From positions 124,001-188,000 of the forward strand of contig NZ_QRDJ01000008.1 in NCBI RefSeq assembly GCF_003385845.1: a DNA stretch of 64,000 nt, given 5' to 3'. Source of the DNA: Kushneria indalinina DSM 14324. Lineage in GTDB: Bacteria; Pseudomonadota; Gammaproteobacteria; Pseudomonadales; Halomonadaceae. Shown here piece by piece: positions 8,167 through 17,406 of the stretch (its first letter is position 1; every line of letters starts with the position of its first letter). Position numbers and translations under genes: made by a program. Under the pieces are notes generated by a model. It did no database searches. It was not told the origin of the DNA and saw only the letters and a program-made list of their open reading frames with translations.

Positions 8167-10938
8167 TCAATCGTTGGTGTCAACTTCCTGCAACATTGCC
8201 ATGAGTGACTCGAGGCGAGGGGCGATATGCTGCCAGTCATCTGCATCGATCGGGCCGCTGGCCAGCAGCCGATTCTGCAGCTGTTCGAGCTCTTCCATGG
8301 GGCCGGGCATGTTGCCCATGGCATCATTGAGTCGGGCCACCTGGACATCCAGCCGCCGTGAGGAGTCCTCGCTGCCCAGCGGGGCATCCACCAGCACGGA
8401 CAGATGCACGCGAAGGTGCTCAAGCCACTCGCGTGCCTTGGCCTGCTCACCGCTTGCGCGACGCTCGTTGCGCAAGCGATGCGCCTCCAGCGCCTGCGAG
8501 GAGAGGGGAAGTGGCGTGTCAACGCTGTCGGCGGGCTCGCCGGCCAGCGCCCGGCTGTCGGCGGCCACATGCGCCTCGAGCAGCGGCTGCCACTGCTGCC
8601 AGCGCTCGGCCAGCGTGCCCAGTGCCAGGCGATCAAGCCGCTCCCGGCGATCGCGAAGGATGCCTTCCCAGCGCTTGAGCATGCCGGCGGTGCGAGGCCC
8701 GTTGGGCAGCGGCATCAGCGCGTCGGCTTCCTTTTCGGCCTCATCGAGGGTTACCTGCTCGGCAGCACTTTCAGGTATCCACCCGTCAAGGCGATCGATC
8801 AGGGCCTGCATCTGATCAAGGCGGCTGTCGCGCTGTTGACGCTGCTGATTGCGCTGGGCATTGCGGCGCTCGAAGATGGTGTCGCAGTGCTGGCGAAAGG
8901 CGCGCCACAGGGCCTGCTCTTCGCCTCTCGGAGCGCGACCGAGTTCACGCCAGCGGGTCTGCAGCGCCTTGGCCCTGTCGGCCCGGCGCTCGTCATCGAT
9001 ATCGGCGCCTTCCAGCTCGCGAATCTCGTCGACCAGTTCCTGCTTGGCCTGGGCCACGGCACGTGCCTGCTGATCGATCAGGGTCTGCAGGGCCCGCAGT
9101 GATTTCGTGAAACGCTGGCGCAGTTCACCTTCCCGGTCGCGCGGTACGGGCGACCACTGACGCCATGCCTCGCGGGCGCGATCGCGAATGGTACGCAGGC
9201 TGTCGGGATCGGAGGTGGCCGCCGTATGGTTGACCAGCGTTTCCAGCTGTTCGCAGAGTCTTTCCCGTTCGGCCATGTTCTGTTCGCGCTGCTGGTCGCG
9301 GCGCTGATAAAAGCCGGCCAGCTGTTCGCGGACCTGATCGGAGGCCTGACGAAAGCGTGTGGAACGTTCGCGCGAGGCCGCGGCATCCCCCAGCGCCTTC
9401 CAGTCGCGCACCAGGCGGCGATGCTGCTGGTCACGGGCGGGCTCATCCATGTCCGCAGCGGCAAGTCCTTCCATTCCTTCGATCAGCTGCTCGCGCTTGG
9501 GCGCGGCGGCAAAGTTGCGCCAGTCGCGCAGCTCATGGGTGCGCTGGCCGAGCTGATTGAGCCGGGTCTGCAGGCTGTCACGCTTGTCGACCGGCAGGCG
9601 GTGGCGGCGCTGCATCAGGCTGTCCAGCAGCCGCGTGGCTTCCTGGAGCTCGCCGCGATCAAGCTGGTTTTCCAGCTGATCAAGGGATTGCTGGAACTGA
9701 TCCGGGTCAAGCGTGTTGCGCGACGATGGGCTGCTGTCCGCAGGCGATACGGGCTCGGGCAGGTGCGTGAGCAGGGTCGGGCAGGGCAGCCCCTCCGGCC
9801 AGGCAATGGTGCGCTTCAACTGCTCAAGGGTCTGGAAATCGCGGCTGTCGATGGCACTGCTCAACGCCTGCTGGTGTTCTTCAAAGCGCTGCCAGGCTGA
9901 GGTCAGTTCGCTCGCCCTTTGCAGCAGCGCTTCAAAATAGTGCTGATCTTCCTGACTCGGGGCGATGCGGTCGGTGAGGTCACGCCACTGTTCGGCCTGC
10001 AGCCTGAAATGGGCCTGCAGCTGGGCCACGTCCTGAGCGTCCAGCGTGGCGCGATGCTCAAGGTCCTTCAGGGCCTGCTTCAGCGAATCGATAATCCGCT
10101 GGCTGTCGCGGCGGGCCATGTCCATGGCCTGTTCGCGCGCCTGCTCTTCACGCTGGGCGTTGTCATGCTCAATCACCCGCGTGTGTGTGGCCTGTTCGAC
10201 CTGGTGGAACTTCTGACGCTGTGAGTCATCGGCATCGTCTGCCAGCGATCGCCATTCGCGCACCAGGTGACGGTAGCGCGCCGGCAGCATGGGCTCCCAC
10301 TGCTGATCTGACAGACGTGTCATGGCCTGGATCAGGTCATCACGACGCTGTTGGCGGGCATCCTGTTCGCGGCGCTGGTCACGGCGCTGATTGAGCCTGT
10401 CGCGGGCACCGCGCATGATCTGTTTGTCACGACGGGCCTCACGCGCAAGACGCTCGAGCCCCTCGTCGCTGTCGACGCGCCCGGCTGCGGCCTGACGCAC
10501 GCTGGCGATCGAATTCTGGCAGGCCTGTTCGATCAGGGCGCCCTCATCCTCGATACGCTCAAGAGCGGCCAGCCTGAGCTGCTGGTTATCGGCATGCGTG
10601 GCCATGTGCGTCAGCAGGGCAGGGGCATCGAGCGTCTTTACGACCTGCTGACGCTGCGCCAGCGACAGGAGGGTGCGTTCCCTGCCGGTGAGCGTGTCAA
10701 GTAACGTGCGATGCAGGGGCGACCCCGCCTCAACGGTAGTCAGCAGTGTCTGGTAGCGTTCCGGCGTGGCCAGACGGGCGAGGGCGGCATGACGTACTTC
10801 GGCATTGTCGTCATGAAGCAGGGTCTCGAGTTTTTCGCGATCGCGCTCGACGGTCAGGCCGGCAATGGCTTCCTGACGGATACGGGGATCGTTGTGACGC
10901 CAGCGTGGCGCAAACAGACGTTGTAGAAATCCGGGCAT
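8167..10938 (-). CDS. Very long DUF349 coiled-coil protein
   Basis: A 923-residue, strongly charged, largely helical protein. The N-terminal ~200 residues look like HEAT-type repeats (PRIRQEAIAGL, AEVRHAALARLA, QQLRLAALERI). The rest carries several DUF349 units, recognisable by W-x-x-L/I-x patterns followed by Arg/Gln-rich helices (e.g. LVREWRSLADDADD, WRDLTDRIAPS, LVRDWKALGDAAA, RWRELGRAPRG). No enzyme motif, signal peptide or membrane helix is present. DUF349 proteins are of unknown role. I chose the ATG at 10936-10938 (MPGFLQRLFAPRW); the longer reading adds 51 residues of low-quality sequence. It is divergent from minC. Confidence 0.88.
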   Translation of the reverse strand: MPGFLQRLFAPRWRHNDPRIRQEAIAGLTVERDREKLETLLHDDNAEVRHAALARLATPERYQTLLTTVEAGSPLHRTLLDTLTGRERTLLSLAQRQQVVKTLDAPALLTHMATHADNQQLRLAALERIEDEGALIEQACQNSIASVRQAAAGRVDSDEGLERLAREARRDKQIMRGARDRLNQRRDQRREQDARQQRRDDLIQAMTRLSDQQWEPMLPARYRHLVREWRSLADDADDSQRQKFHQVEQATHTRVIEHDNAQREEQAREQAMDMARRDSQRIIDSLKQALKDLEHRATLDAQDVAQLQAHFRLQAEQWRDLTDRIAPSQEDQHYFEALLQRASELTSAWQRFEEHQQALSSAIDSRDFQTLEQLKRTIAWPEGLPCPTLLTHLPEPVSPADSSPSSRNTLDPDQFQQSLDQLENQLDRGELQEATRLLDSLMQRRHRLPVDKRDSLQTRLNQLGQRTHELRDWRNFAAAPKREQLIEGMEGLAAADMDEPARDQQHRRLVRDWKALGDAAASRERSTRFRQASDQVREQLAGFYQRRDQQREQNMAERERLCEQLETLVNHTAATSDPDSLRTIRDRAREAWRQWSPVPRDREGELRQRFTKSLRALQTLIDQQARAVAQAKQELVDEIRELEGADIDDERRADRAKALQTRWRELGRAPRGEEQALWRAFRQHCDTIFERRNAQRNQQRQQRDSRLDQMQALIDRLDGWIPESAAEQVTLDEAEKEADALMPLPNGPRTAGMLKRWEGILRDRRERLDRLALGTLAERWQQWQPLLEAHVAADSRALAGEPADSVDTPLPLSSQALEAHRLRNERRASGEQAKAREWLEHLRVHLSVLVDAPLGSEDSSRRLDVQVARLNDAMGNMPGPMEELEQLQNRLLASGPIDADDWQHIAPRLESLMAMLQEVDTND

Positions 10939-11165
10939 GAGATCGATGTCTTTCCAGGCAACTGGCGGTGGCTGAATACCGGGCGATACGGGCGTATTTG
11001 ATGTCAGAGGATGATAACAGGCCCGGGGGCGTGTGGCAGAGTTCCCTTTCAGGGGCGTCGGCAACTGGCGACACCTGACAGACGCCGGCACACACCGTAT
11101 GATCGTGGTCCGGAAACACTATCATCGCTCAGGGCGTTCATTCATTATCCGACAGGAAACCGGGC

Positions 11166-11891
11166 ATGAGTCTCAAGGTGGATCAGACGGCCACTGCCTT
11201 TACGTTCAAGGGCGGCATGCTGCCCATGACGGTCATGGAGCTTGCAAGCTCTGACCCCGAACGTATCAGTGCGCAACTGGCAGGCAAGCTTAGTCAGTCA
11301 CCGGCCTTTTTTCAGCATACGCCAGTGGTATTGAGTGTTGAAAAACTCGATGATACCTCACTGGCGCTGGAGCGTCTTTGCGCCGTATGTCGTTCGCACA
11401 AGCTGCTGCCGGTTGCGGTCAGGGGTGGAAGCGAGGGTATCAAACAGTCGGCATGGGCGCTTGGACTGGGCTGGTTTCCACCTCAGGAGTCGCGGGAGTC
11501 GCGTACGCTGGCGTCGGTGACGCCGCCACCTTCGCCATCTTCCGTGGCGCAGGACGTCGGCCATGGCGGTCGTATTTTTCGTGGTACGGTACGCTCGGGC
11601 CAGCAGATCAGCGCCGCCGAGGGTGACCTGGTCGTCGTGGGTGCCGTCAACGCCGGTGCCGAGGTGCTGGCCGCCGGCAGCATCCACGTGTACGGACCGC
11701 TGCGCGGTCGCGCGCTGGCAGGCATCCACGGTGATCGTGACTGCGGTATCTTCTGTCACGAGCTGCATGCCGAGCTTTTGTCAGTGGCCGGCAACTATAA
11801 GCGCCTTGAGGATATCGACCCGTCGCTGCTCGATACGACAGTTCAGGTCAGACTGAGAGACGATCAGTTATCCATAGAAGCACTCGTCTGA
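11166..11891 (+). CDS. minC: Septum site-determining protein MinC
   Basis: A 241-residue FtsZ-polymerisation inhibitor that is carried to the membrane by MinD and prevents polar division. The N-terminal domain (about 1-105) has the expected beta-rich start (FTFKGGMLPMTVMEL). A Ser/Pro-rich linker spans ~107-125. The C-terminal beta-helical domain (about 130-235) carries GDLVVVGAVNAGAEVLAAGSIHVYGPLRGRALAG, the most conserved part of the family, which contacts MinD. AGGA lies ahead of the ATG. It is the first gene of minCDE. Confidence 0.97.
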   Translation: MSLKVDQTATAFTFKGGMLPMTVMELASSDPERISAQLAGKLSQSPAFFQHTPVVLSVEKLDDTSLALERLCAVCRSHKLLPVAVRGGSEGIKQSAWALGLGWFPPQESRESRTLASVTPPPSPSSVAQDVGHGGRIFRGTVRSGQQISAAEGDLVVVGAVNAGAEVLAAGSIHVYGPLRGRALAGIHGDRDCGIFCHELHAELLSVAGNYKRLEDIDPSLLDTTVQVRLRDDQLSIEALV

Positions 11892-11933
11892 CCACGAAGC
11901 CCCTTACAACGCAACAGTTACAGGAAGCGCATT

Positions 11934-12752
11934 TTGGCCAGGATCATCGTCGTTACATCAGGAAAGGGCGGGGTCGGCAAGACCACCAGCGCGGCAGCCA
12001 TCGCTACCGGTCTGGCCTTGAGAGGCAACAAGACCGTCGTTATCGATTTTGATGTGGGCCTTCGAAATCTCGATCTGATCATGGGCTGCGAGCGTCGTGT
12101 GGTCTACGACCTGGTCAACGTCATTCAGGGCGAAGCGGGTCTTAATCAGGCCATGATCCGTGACAAGCGCTCCGACAATCTCTATATCCTGCCGGCCTCA
12201 CAGACCCGCGACAAGGACGCCCTGACGCTCGAGGGCGTCGAGCAGGTACTTGAAAAGCTGTCGGAGGATTTCGACTATATCGTCTGCGATTCGCCCGCCG
12301 GTATCGAGCGCGGCGCCCAGCTGGCGATGTATTTTGCCGACGAGGCGATTGTGGTCACCAACCCGGAAGTCTCCTCGGTGCGTGACTCCGACCGCATCCT
12401 GGGGCTTCTGGCATCCAAGACGCGGCGCGCCGAGCAGGCGCAGGATCCGGTGATCGAGCGGCTTTTGATTACCCGCTATGACCCCAATCGGGTCGACAGC
12501 GGTGACATGCTGAATCTGGAAGACATTCAGGAAATCCTGGCAATCAAGCTGATCGGTCTGATTCCGGAATCCGAGGCCGTGCTGCGCGCGTCCAACTCCG
12601 GGGTGCCGGTGACGCATGACCAGGACAGCGACGCCGGTCAGGCCTATAGTGATACCGTGGCCAGGCTTTTGGGAGATGAAAAGCCGCTACGCTTCCACCA
12701 GCTACAAAAGAAAAGTTTTCTGAGTCGGATCTTCGGCGGGGGGCGTCGGTGA
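11934..12752 (+). CDS. minD: Septum site-determining ATPase MinD
   Basis: A 272-residue membrane-associated ParA/MinD ATPase that recruits MinC and oscillates with MinE. It has a deviant Walker A KGGVGKT at residues 11-17, [11 protein letters not shown] (switch I region) and CDSPAGIE (Walker B/switch II). The C-terminal amphipathic helix [14 protein letters not shown] serves for membrane binding. The start is TTG at 11934, with AGGAAG placed 6 bases upstream; no in-frame ATG is near. It overlaps minE by 4 bases. Confidence 0.97.
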   Translation: MARIIVVTSGKGGVGKTTSAAAIATGLALRGNKTVVIDFDVGLRNLDLIMGCERRVVYDLVNVIQGEAGLNQAMIRDKRSDNLYILPASQTRDKDALTLEGVEQVLEKLSEDFDYIVCDSPAGIERGAQLAMYFADEAIVVTNPEVSSVRDSDRILGLLASKTRRAEQAQDPVIERLLITRYDPNRVDSGDMLNLEDIQEILAIKLIGLIPESEAVLRASNSGVPVTHDQDSDAGQAYSDTVARLLGDEKPLRFHQLQKKSFLSRIFGGGRR

Positions 12753-13003
12753 AATTACTGGAGTTTCTAAAGCGTGAGCGCAAGAAGTCTGCCTCGGTCG
12801 CCAAGGAGCGACTGCAGATTATCGTGGCACATCAGCGCGGTCAGCGGGGTCAGCCCGATTACATGCCCATGCTGGAGCGTGAGCTGCTGGAGGTCATCCG
12901 TCGCTATGTCGAAGTCGAGCAGGATGCCATCAATATCAGCCTGGACAGCGAGGATGACTGTTCGGTACTGGAGCTCAACGTGACCCTGCCCAACCGCGAT
13001 TGA
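12749..13003 (+). CDS. minE: Division topological specificity factor MinE
   Basis: An 84-residue protein. The N-terminal helix ([20 protein letters not shown]) binds MinD and the membrane and stimulates MinD ATPase. The C-terminal half (from about residue 35) is the dimeric topological-specificity domain ending in NVTLPNR. The start is GTG at 12749, overlapping the minD stop by 4 bases (GTGA), so translation is coupled. A weak hairpin lies 16-50 bases beyond the stop. Confidence 0.96.
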   Translation: MKLLEFLKRERKKSASVAKERLQIIVAHQRGQRGQPDYMPMLERELLEVIRRYVEVEQDAINISLDSEDDCSVLELNVTLPNRD

Positions 13004-13018
13004 ACCGCCGCTCTTGAG

Positions 13019-13054
13019 CGCCTCTGCCGATGGCTCCGGTCGTCGCCAGAGGCG
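13019..13054 (+). terminator. Possible terminator after minCDE
   Basis: CGCCTCTG and CAGAGGCG form an 8-bp stem around a 19-base loop, followed by TTATCATT, which is only moderately T-rich. It lies between minE and sbcB; weak call. Confidence 0.35.
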
Positions 13055-13103
13055 TTATCATTGATACCTGCCTGCCCCGTGATCCTTGTCTGGAGCCACT
13101 GCC

Positions 13104-14552
13104 TTGTCGGTCAGCTTTCTCTTTCACGACTACGAGACCTTCGGCGCCGACCCGCGCCGCGATCGTCCCTCCCAGTTTGCCGCCATTCGAACCGATGCGC
13201 AGTTCAATGAGATCGGCGAGCCCGAAGTCATCTACTGCCGGCAGAGCGATGACTATCTGCCTCAGCCGGTGGCGTGCCTGCTGACCGGGATCACGCCCCA
13301 GCAGGCCTCGCGCCGTGGCGTGCCGGAAACCGAATTTGCCGGGCGCATTCTGGAGATGATGCAGCAGGGCAATACCTGCACGCTGGGGTATAACTCGCTG
13401 CGCTTTGATGATGAGGTGACGCGACATCTCTTCTATCGCAACTTCATCGACCCCTACGCGCGCGAGTGGCAAAACGGCAATTCGCGCTGGGATCTGATCG
13501 ATGCCGTGCGCGCCTTCTATGCGCTGCGCCCGGAAGGCATCGAGTGGCCCCGGCGCGAGGACGGCAGCCCCAGCTTCAAGCTGGACAAGCTCAGCGTTGC
13601 CAACGGTATCGAGCACGGCGACGCTCACGATGCGCTGGCCGACGTGCGGGCGACCATCGAGCTTGCAAAACTTTTGCGCGCGCGCAATGAAAAGCTCTTT
13701 GACTATCTGCTGGGGCTGCGCGACAAGCGTCGGGTGGCCTCGCTTCTGGATATTAATACCCGAAAGCCCATGCTGCATATCTCGCGGCGCTATCCGGCCA
13801 GTCGCGGCTGCAGCGCCCTGATTGCCCCGCTGGCCATGCACCCGACCAATCCCAACGGGGTGATTGTGGTGGATCTGGCCATGGACCCGGCGCCGCTTTT
13901 CGAGCTCAGTCCCGAGGCCATTGCCGAGCGTGTCTTTGCCAGCGCCGATGAGCTGGCGGAGGGCACGTCGCGCATTCCGCTCAAGGTGATTCATCTCAAC
14001 CGCAGCCCGGTGCTGATGCCGATCAAGGCCGTGGACGACACCGTGGCCGAACGTCTCGGTATCGACCGTGAGGCCGCCGAGCGGCACTGGCAGCAGCTTG
14101 CCGGCAGTGCCGATATCGCCACCCGCGTGGCGCAGGCGTTCAGCGGTGCACCGCCGGAACCGCCGGCCGATCCCGATCTGATGCTCTATTCGGGCGGCTT
14201 TTTCTCCAACAGCGACAAGCGGGAAATGACGCGTATACGGGAAACGCCGGTCGAGGCGCTCGAGGCGCTGCGCCCCTCGTTTCAGGATGCCCGGCTGGAG
14301 GAGATGTTCTTTCGTTACAAGGCGCGTAACTATCCCGAAGTGCTGACCTCGGAAGAGCAGACGCGCTGGGAAAGCGATCGCTGGGAGCGCCTGAACGATC
14401 CGAAGGTGACCGCGATGACGCTGGCCGGCTTTGCCCGTGAAATCGAGCGGCTCAACGGCGAGCTCGCTCACATGAGCGACAGCGAGCGTCAGTGCATCGA
14501 GGAGCTGGTGATGCACGTTGAGGCGATGATGCCGCCGCAGGCCTTTGAATAG
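13104..14552 (+). CDS. sbcB: Exodeoxyribonuclease I
   Basis: A 482-residue 3'-5' single-strand DNA exonuclease of the DEDD superfamily, used in recombination and mismatch repair. HDYETFG close to the N-terminus holds the first catalytic Asp and Glu. GYNSLRFDDEVTRH holds the second Asp region, and GDAHDALADVRAT holds the last His/Asp pair. SH3-like and helical C-terminal parts follow, with ERWERLND and EELVMHVEAM-like features. Length agrees with the ~475-residue E. coli enzyme. I prefer the TTG at 13104 because GGAG lies 8 bases before it; an upstream TTG at 13086 lacks a ribosome site. Confidence 0.95.
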   Translation: MSVSFLFHDYETFGADPRRDRPSQFAAIRTDAQFNEIGEPEVIYCRQSDDYLPQPVACLLTGITPQQASRRGVPETEFAGRILEMMQQGNTCTLGYNSLRFDDEVTRHLFYRNFIDPYAREWQNGNSRWDLIDAVRAFYALRPEGIEWPRREDGSPSFKLDKLSVANGIEHGDAHDALADVRATIELAKLLRARNEKLFDYLLGLRDKRRVASLLDINTRKPMLHISRRYPASRGCSALIAPLAMHPTNPNGVIVVDLAMDPAPLFELSPEAIAERVFASADELAEGTSRIPLKVIHLNRSPVLMPIKAVDDTVAERLGIDREAAERHWQQLAGSADIATRVAQAFSGAPPEPPADPDLMLYSGGFFSNSDKREMTRIRETPVEALEALRPSFQDARLEEMFFRYKARNYPEVLTSEEQTRWESDRWERLNDPKVTAMTLAGFAREIERLNGELAHMSDSERQCIEELVMHVEAMMPPQAFE

Positions 14553-14576
14553 GCCTGCGACGCCGTATGGTGAGTA

Positions 14577-17336
14577 CTATGGCGGGGCGGTCAGGAAAGG
14601 CTGCCAGGGGGCGTCGGTAATATTGGCCGCAACGCCATCGTCGGATCCTGCCACCAATACCGGACGTGACCGCAGCGCCTGCCAGACGGTGCGAATATTC
14701 TCGACACCCTGATCATTGACGGCGTCCGCCAGCTGCTCGCGGCGATCAAAGTCGGTCCAGCCGTGCGCCAGCTCCTGCCACAGGCGTGAGGTGCGTTGTC
14801 CCAGACGCTGCTCGCGCTCGACAAGACGCTCGGCAACGGCCTGCTGATAGGCGTCGATCCCCGCGTCATCCATGCCCGCGACCGTCTCGTCAAACCCTGT
14901 CATGAACTGATCAATACGCGAGCGCAGGGTGGCAGTGTCATGATCCGGTGATTGAACCAGCAGTGCCAGTCCGGGCGTGTCGAGCAGCGGCTGGTAGCGC
15001 GCCGAGACGATATACCCCAGCTGCTGATCGGTGCGAAGCTGATTGAAAAAGGGCGCGCTGATCATCTGGCCCAGAATGGCCATGCGGGCCTGATCTGCCA
15101 CGCTTCGGCCCTCGCCCTGCAGATAGAGCAAGACCCCCGAGTCCCGGCGTCGGCTGTTGGGTCGCAGTGTCGGGGGCGTGGCGTTGGGTGACAGCACGGC
15201 CAGCTCGGGGATGGCATCCAGCGTGACCTCGGGTGCGAGCATCGTCTGCAGGGTCTCGGCCAGCTGTCGGGCGTGGGTGTCACTGGTGTCGCCGGCGGCC
15301 AGCGCCTGCACATGCAGCTCGGTCAGCCACTGATGACGAAAGTCCCGCAGCGCCTCGGGCGTGATCTCTTCCAGCGCCGCCAGACGTGCCTCGCTGGTCC
15401 AGCCGGGGGTGATCAGGCTTTGCACCATGGCACGATTGAGCTGCTCATGCAGGGCCGAGCCGGGCTCATCCTGCCAGCGACGTTTGAGGCTGCGACTGAC
15501 GCGCTGAAGGTGATGATCGTCCATGTCGGCGTGCAGGAGCTGTTCGAGCACCTGCTCCATCACCAGTGCCTGACGGTCGCGCCAGCCTGAAAAGGAGAGC
15601 GTCATGCCGCGCGCATGGGCGTGGGCGCTCATGCCCTGGCCGGCCAGCCGGGCTGGATACAGCGCATCGGACAGACTGTCCTCCAGCCAGCGTGCCAGCA
15701 GCTCGGTCATGACCGATTGCTGAATGTCCTTGCCTGCCTTCGGGCTCTGCAGGCTGATCCGCCACTCCACGCGCGGTGCGCCAAACTCTCCCGTGGCGTG
15801 CAGCCATAGATCCAGCCCGGGGGTGTCGATGAGACGGCGGGTATCGGCTGATTCATCGTTGACCATGTCCAGGTCACGGGCAATGAAGTCGTTGGCCTTT
15901 GGCAGCGCCAGCCCTTCGGCCGCGCTCTGATCGGCCGCGCTCTGGCTGGCGGGGCTATATTGCCAGGGCGTGGCGAACCAGGGCGAGCGCTGCTCGCCGG
16001 TGACGTCGGGGCCGGTATAAAGACGCAGCAGTTTGTCAGGCGTCAGGACGTTCAGGTAGTCATGAATACGAGGGCCGTTAAAGCCCTCCATCAAAAAGCC
16101 GGCCCGGCGCACATCCCGCAGGGGATAGCGTGCCATTGCCATCGACAGGGCGGTGGCCTGCTGGGCAGGCGACTGACGCTGCTGAAAGCGAAACTGCTGT
16201 TCGACCATGCGAACCTGCTCGTCATAGCGCCACTGCACCACGCCCTGGTCACGAATCAGCTCGATCCAGGCCATGAGTGCGGCCTGAATCTCCTCCAGAT
16301 GTTCGCTGCCCTGTGGGGTGAGCTCGATGTTGACCATTAAAAGGGCGCGCCGACCGTCGCCGCGAACGCTGCCGGCCGAAAGTCCGTCCGCCCAGCCACG
16401 CTGGCGCAAAAGGGCCAGCAGGCTGCCGGGCGCTTCGTGGCCGATCATGTGTGACAGAAACGAAACCGGCTTGATCCGATAGTCCTGGTCCGGGTCGGGA
16501 ATGGGAAAGAGAAAACGGACCTGATGCTGATGATTCAGCGACTGCACGGCCATGGCCGCGGGCAGCTGATCATCGACCGTCAACGGCTGGTCGATGGTGC
16601 GACGCCTCAGGCCCCGATCAGGGACTTCGGTGAAATATTCACGGGCCAGTGTGGACAGGGCTTCCAGCGACTGGGGGCCGGTCAGTACCAGCGACATGGT
16701 GTTGGCATCGTAGTGCGCGTCATGAAAGGCCACGAGCGCGTCACGCAGGCTTTGCTGCGGATAGTCCCTGAGCGTGTCGAGATTGCCGATACTGAAGTGG
16801 TTGTAGGGGTGCTCGGGATTGAGGGCCTGACTCAGGGCATCCTCGATGCGTCGACCATCATCCTGCAGTCGAGCTTGATATTCGGCGTTAACGGCATGGC
16901 GTTCGCGCTCGACATAGGCATCATCCAGGGTCGGGGCGATAAAAAAGCGACTAAAACGTGCCAGTGCCGGAGCAAACGCCTCCGGTGCAATGTCAAAGAA
17001 GTAGTTGGTATCACGAGGCGCGGTAAAGGCGTTGTGATGGCCGCCATGCTCGCCCAGAAACTGCTGATAGTCGTTGGGGTCGGGATAGTGGTCGGTGCCC
17101 AGAAACAGCATGTGTTCAAGGAAGTGGGCCAGCCCCGGAAAGCGTGCAGGATTGAAGGCGCTGCCGGTGGCCACGTTCATCGCGGCGCCGGCACGTTCGG
17201 CTTCAGGGTCATGCACCAGCAGTACCTGCAGGCCATTATCGAGCGTCAGTGCCTGGTAGTCGGCGCTGTCGCCCGGCCCCGGGATGATGCGGTTGTCCTG
17301 CCCGCTGCTGGAAGAAACGTTCGTCGTCATGGTCAT
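14577..17336 (-). CDS. M16-family zinc metallopeptidase (pitrilysin/insulinase type)
   Basis: A 919-residue four-domain M16A peptidase. The inverted zinc motif HFLEH is at residues 71-75 (HxxEH), and the third ligand Glu is E152 in VNAEYQ, 77 residues later as in pitrilysin. GHHNAFTAPRDTNYFF follows the motif as in the family. The inactive second half contains LGQMISAPFFNQLRTDQQLGYIVSA, typical of the C-terminal substrate-binding domain. E. coli pitrilysin is periplasmic with a signal peptide, but here no convincing signal sequence is visible from the chosen start. The longer reading adds 33 residues that are not a clean signal either, so location is open. Start sites 17336 or 17330 are both plausible. 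Confidence 0.9.
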   Translation of the reverse strand: MTMTTNVSSSSGQDNRIIPGPGDSADYQALTLDNGLQVLLVHDPEAERAGAAMNVATGSAFNPARFPGLAHFLEHMLFLGTDHYPDPNDYQQFLGEHGGHHNAFTAPRDTNYFFDIAPEAFAPALARFSRFFIAPTLDDAYVERERHAVNAEYQARLQDDGRRIEDALSQALNPEHPYNHFSIGNLDTLRDYPQQSLRDALVAFHDAHYDANTMSLVLTGPQSLEALSTLAREYFTEVPDRGLRRRTIDQPLTVDDQLPAAMAVQSLNHQHQVRFLFPIPDPDQDYRIKPVSFLSHMIGHEAPGSLLALLRQRGWADGLSAGSVRGDGRRALLMVNIELTPQGSEHLEEIQAALMAWIELIRDQGVVQWRYDEQVRMVEQQFRFQQRQSPAQQATALSMAMARYPLRDVRRAGFLMEGFNGPRIHDYLNVLTPDKLLRLYTGPDVTGEQRSPWFATPWQYSPASQSAADQSAAEGLALPKANDFIARDLDMVNDESADTRRLIDTPGLDLWLHATGEFGAPRVEWRISLQSPKAGKDIQQSVMTELLARWLEDSLSDALYPARLAGQGMSAHAHARGMTLSFSGWRDRQALVMEQVLEQLLHADMDDHHLQRVSRSLKRRWQDEPGSALHEQLNRAMVQSLITPGWTSEARLAALEEITPEALRDFRHQWLTELHVQALAAGDTSDTHARQLAETLQTMLAPEVTLDAIPELAVLSPNATPPTLRPNSRRRDSGVLLYLQGEGRSVADQARMAILGQMISAPFFNQLRTDQQLGYIVSARYQPLLDTPGLALLVQSPDHDTATLRSRIDQFMTGFDETVAGMDDAGIDAYQQAVAERLVEREQRLGQRTSRLWQELAHGWTDFDRREQLADAVNDQGVENIRTVWQALRSRPVLVAGSDDGVAANITDAPWQPFLTAPP

Positions 17337-17406
17337 GGATATCACTATCGCTCGCGTGATCAGGACTGCAAGCCGCCCTGGGCGCTGAAGGTGTCTTGTG
17401 GTCCGG

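Noticed and set aside
12975-14516. 513-residue open frame antisense to exonuclease I
   Set aside because: Shadow of sbcB; His/Gly/Arg-rich translation without domains.
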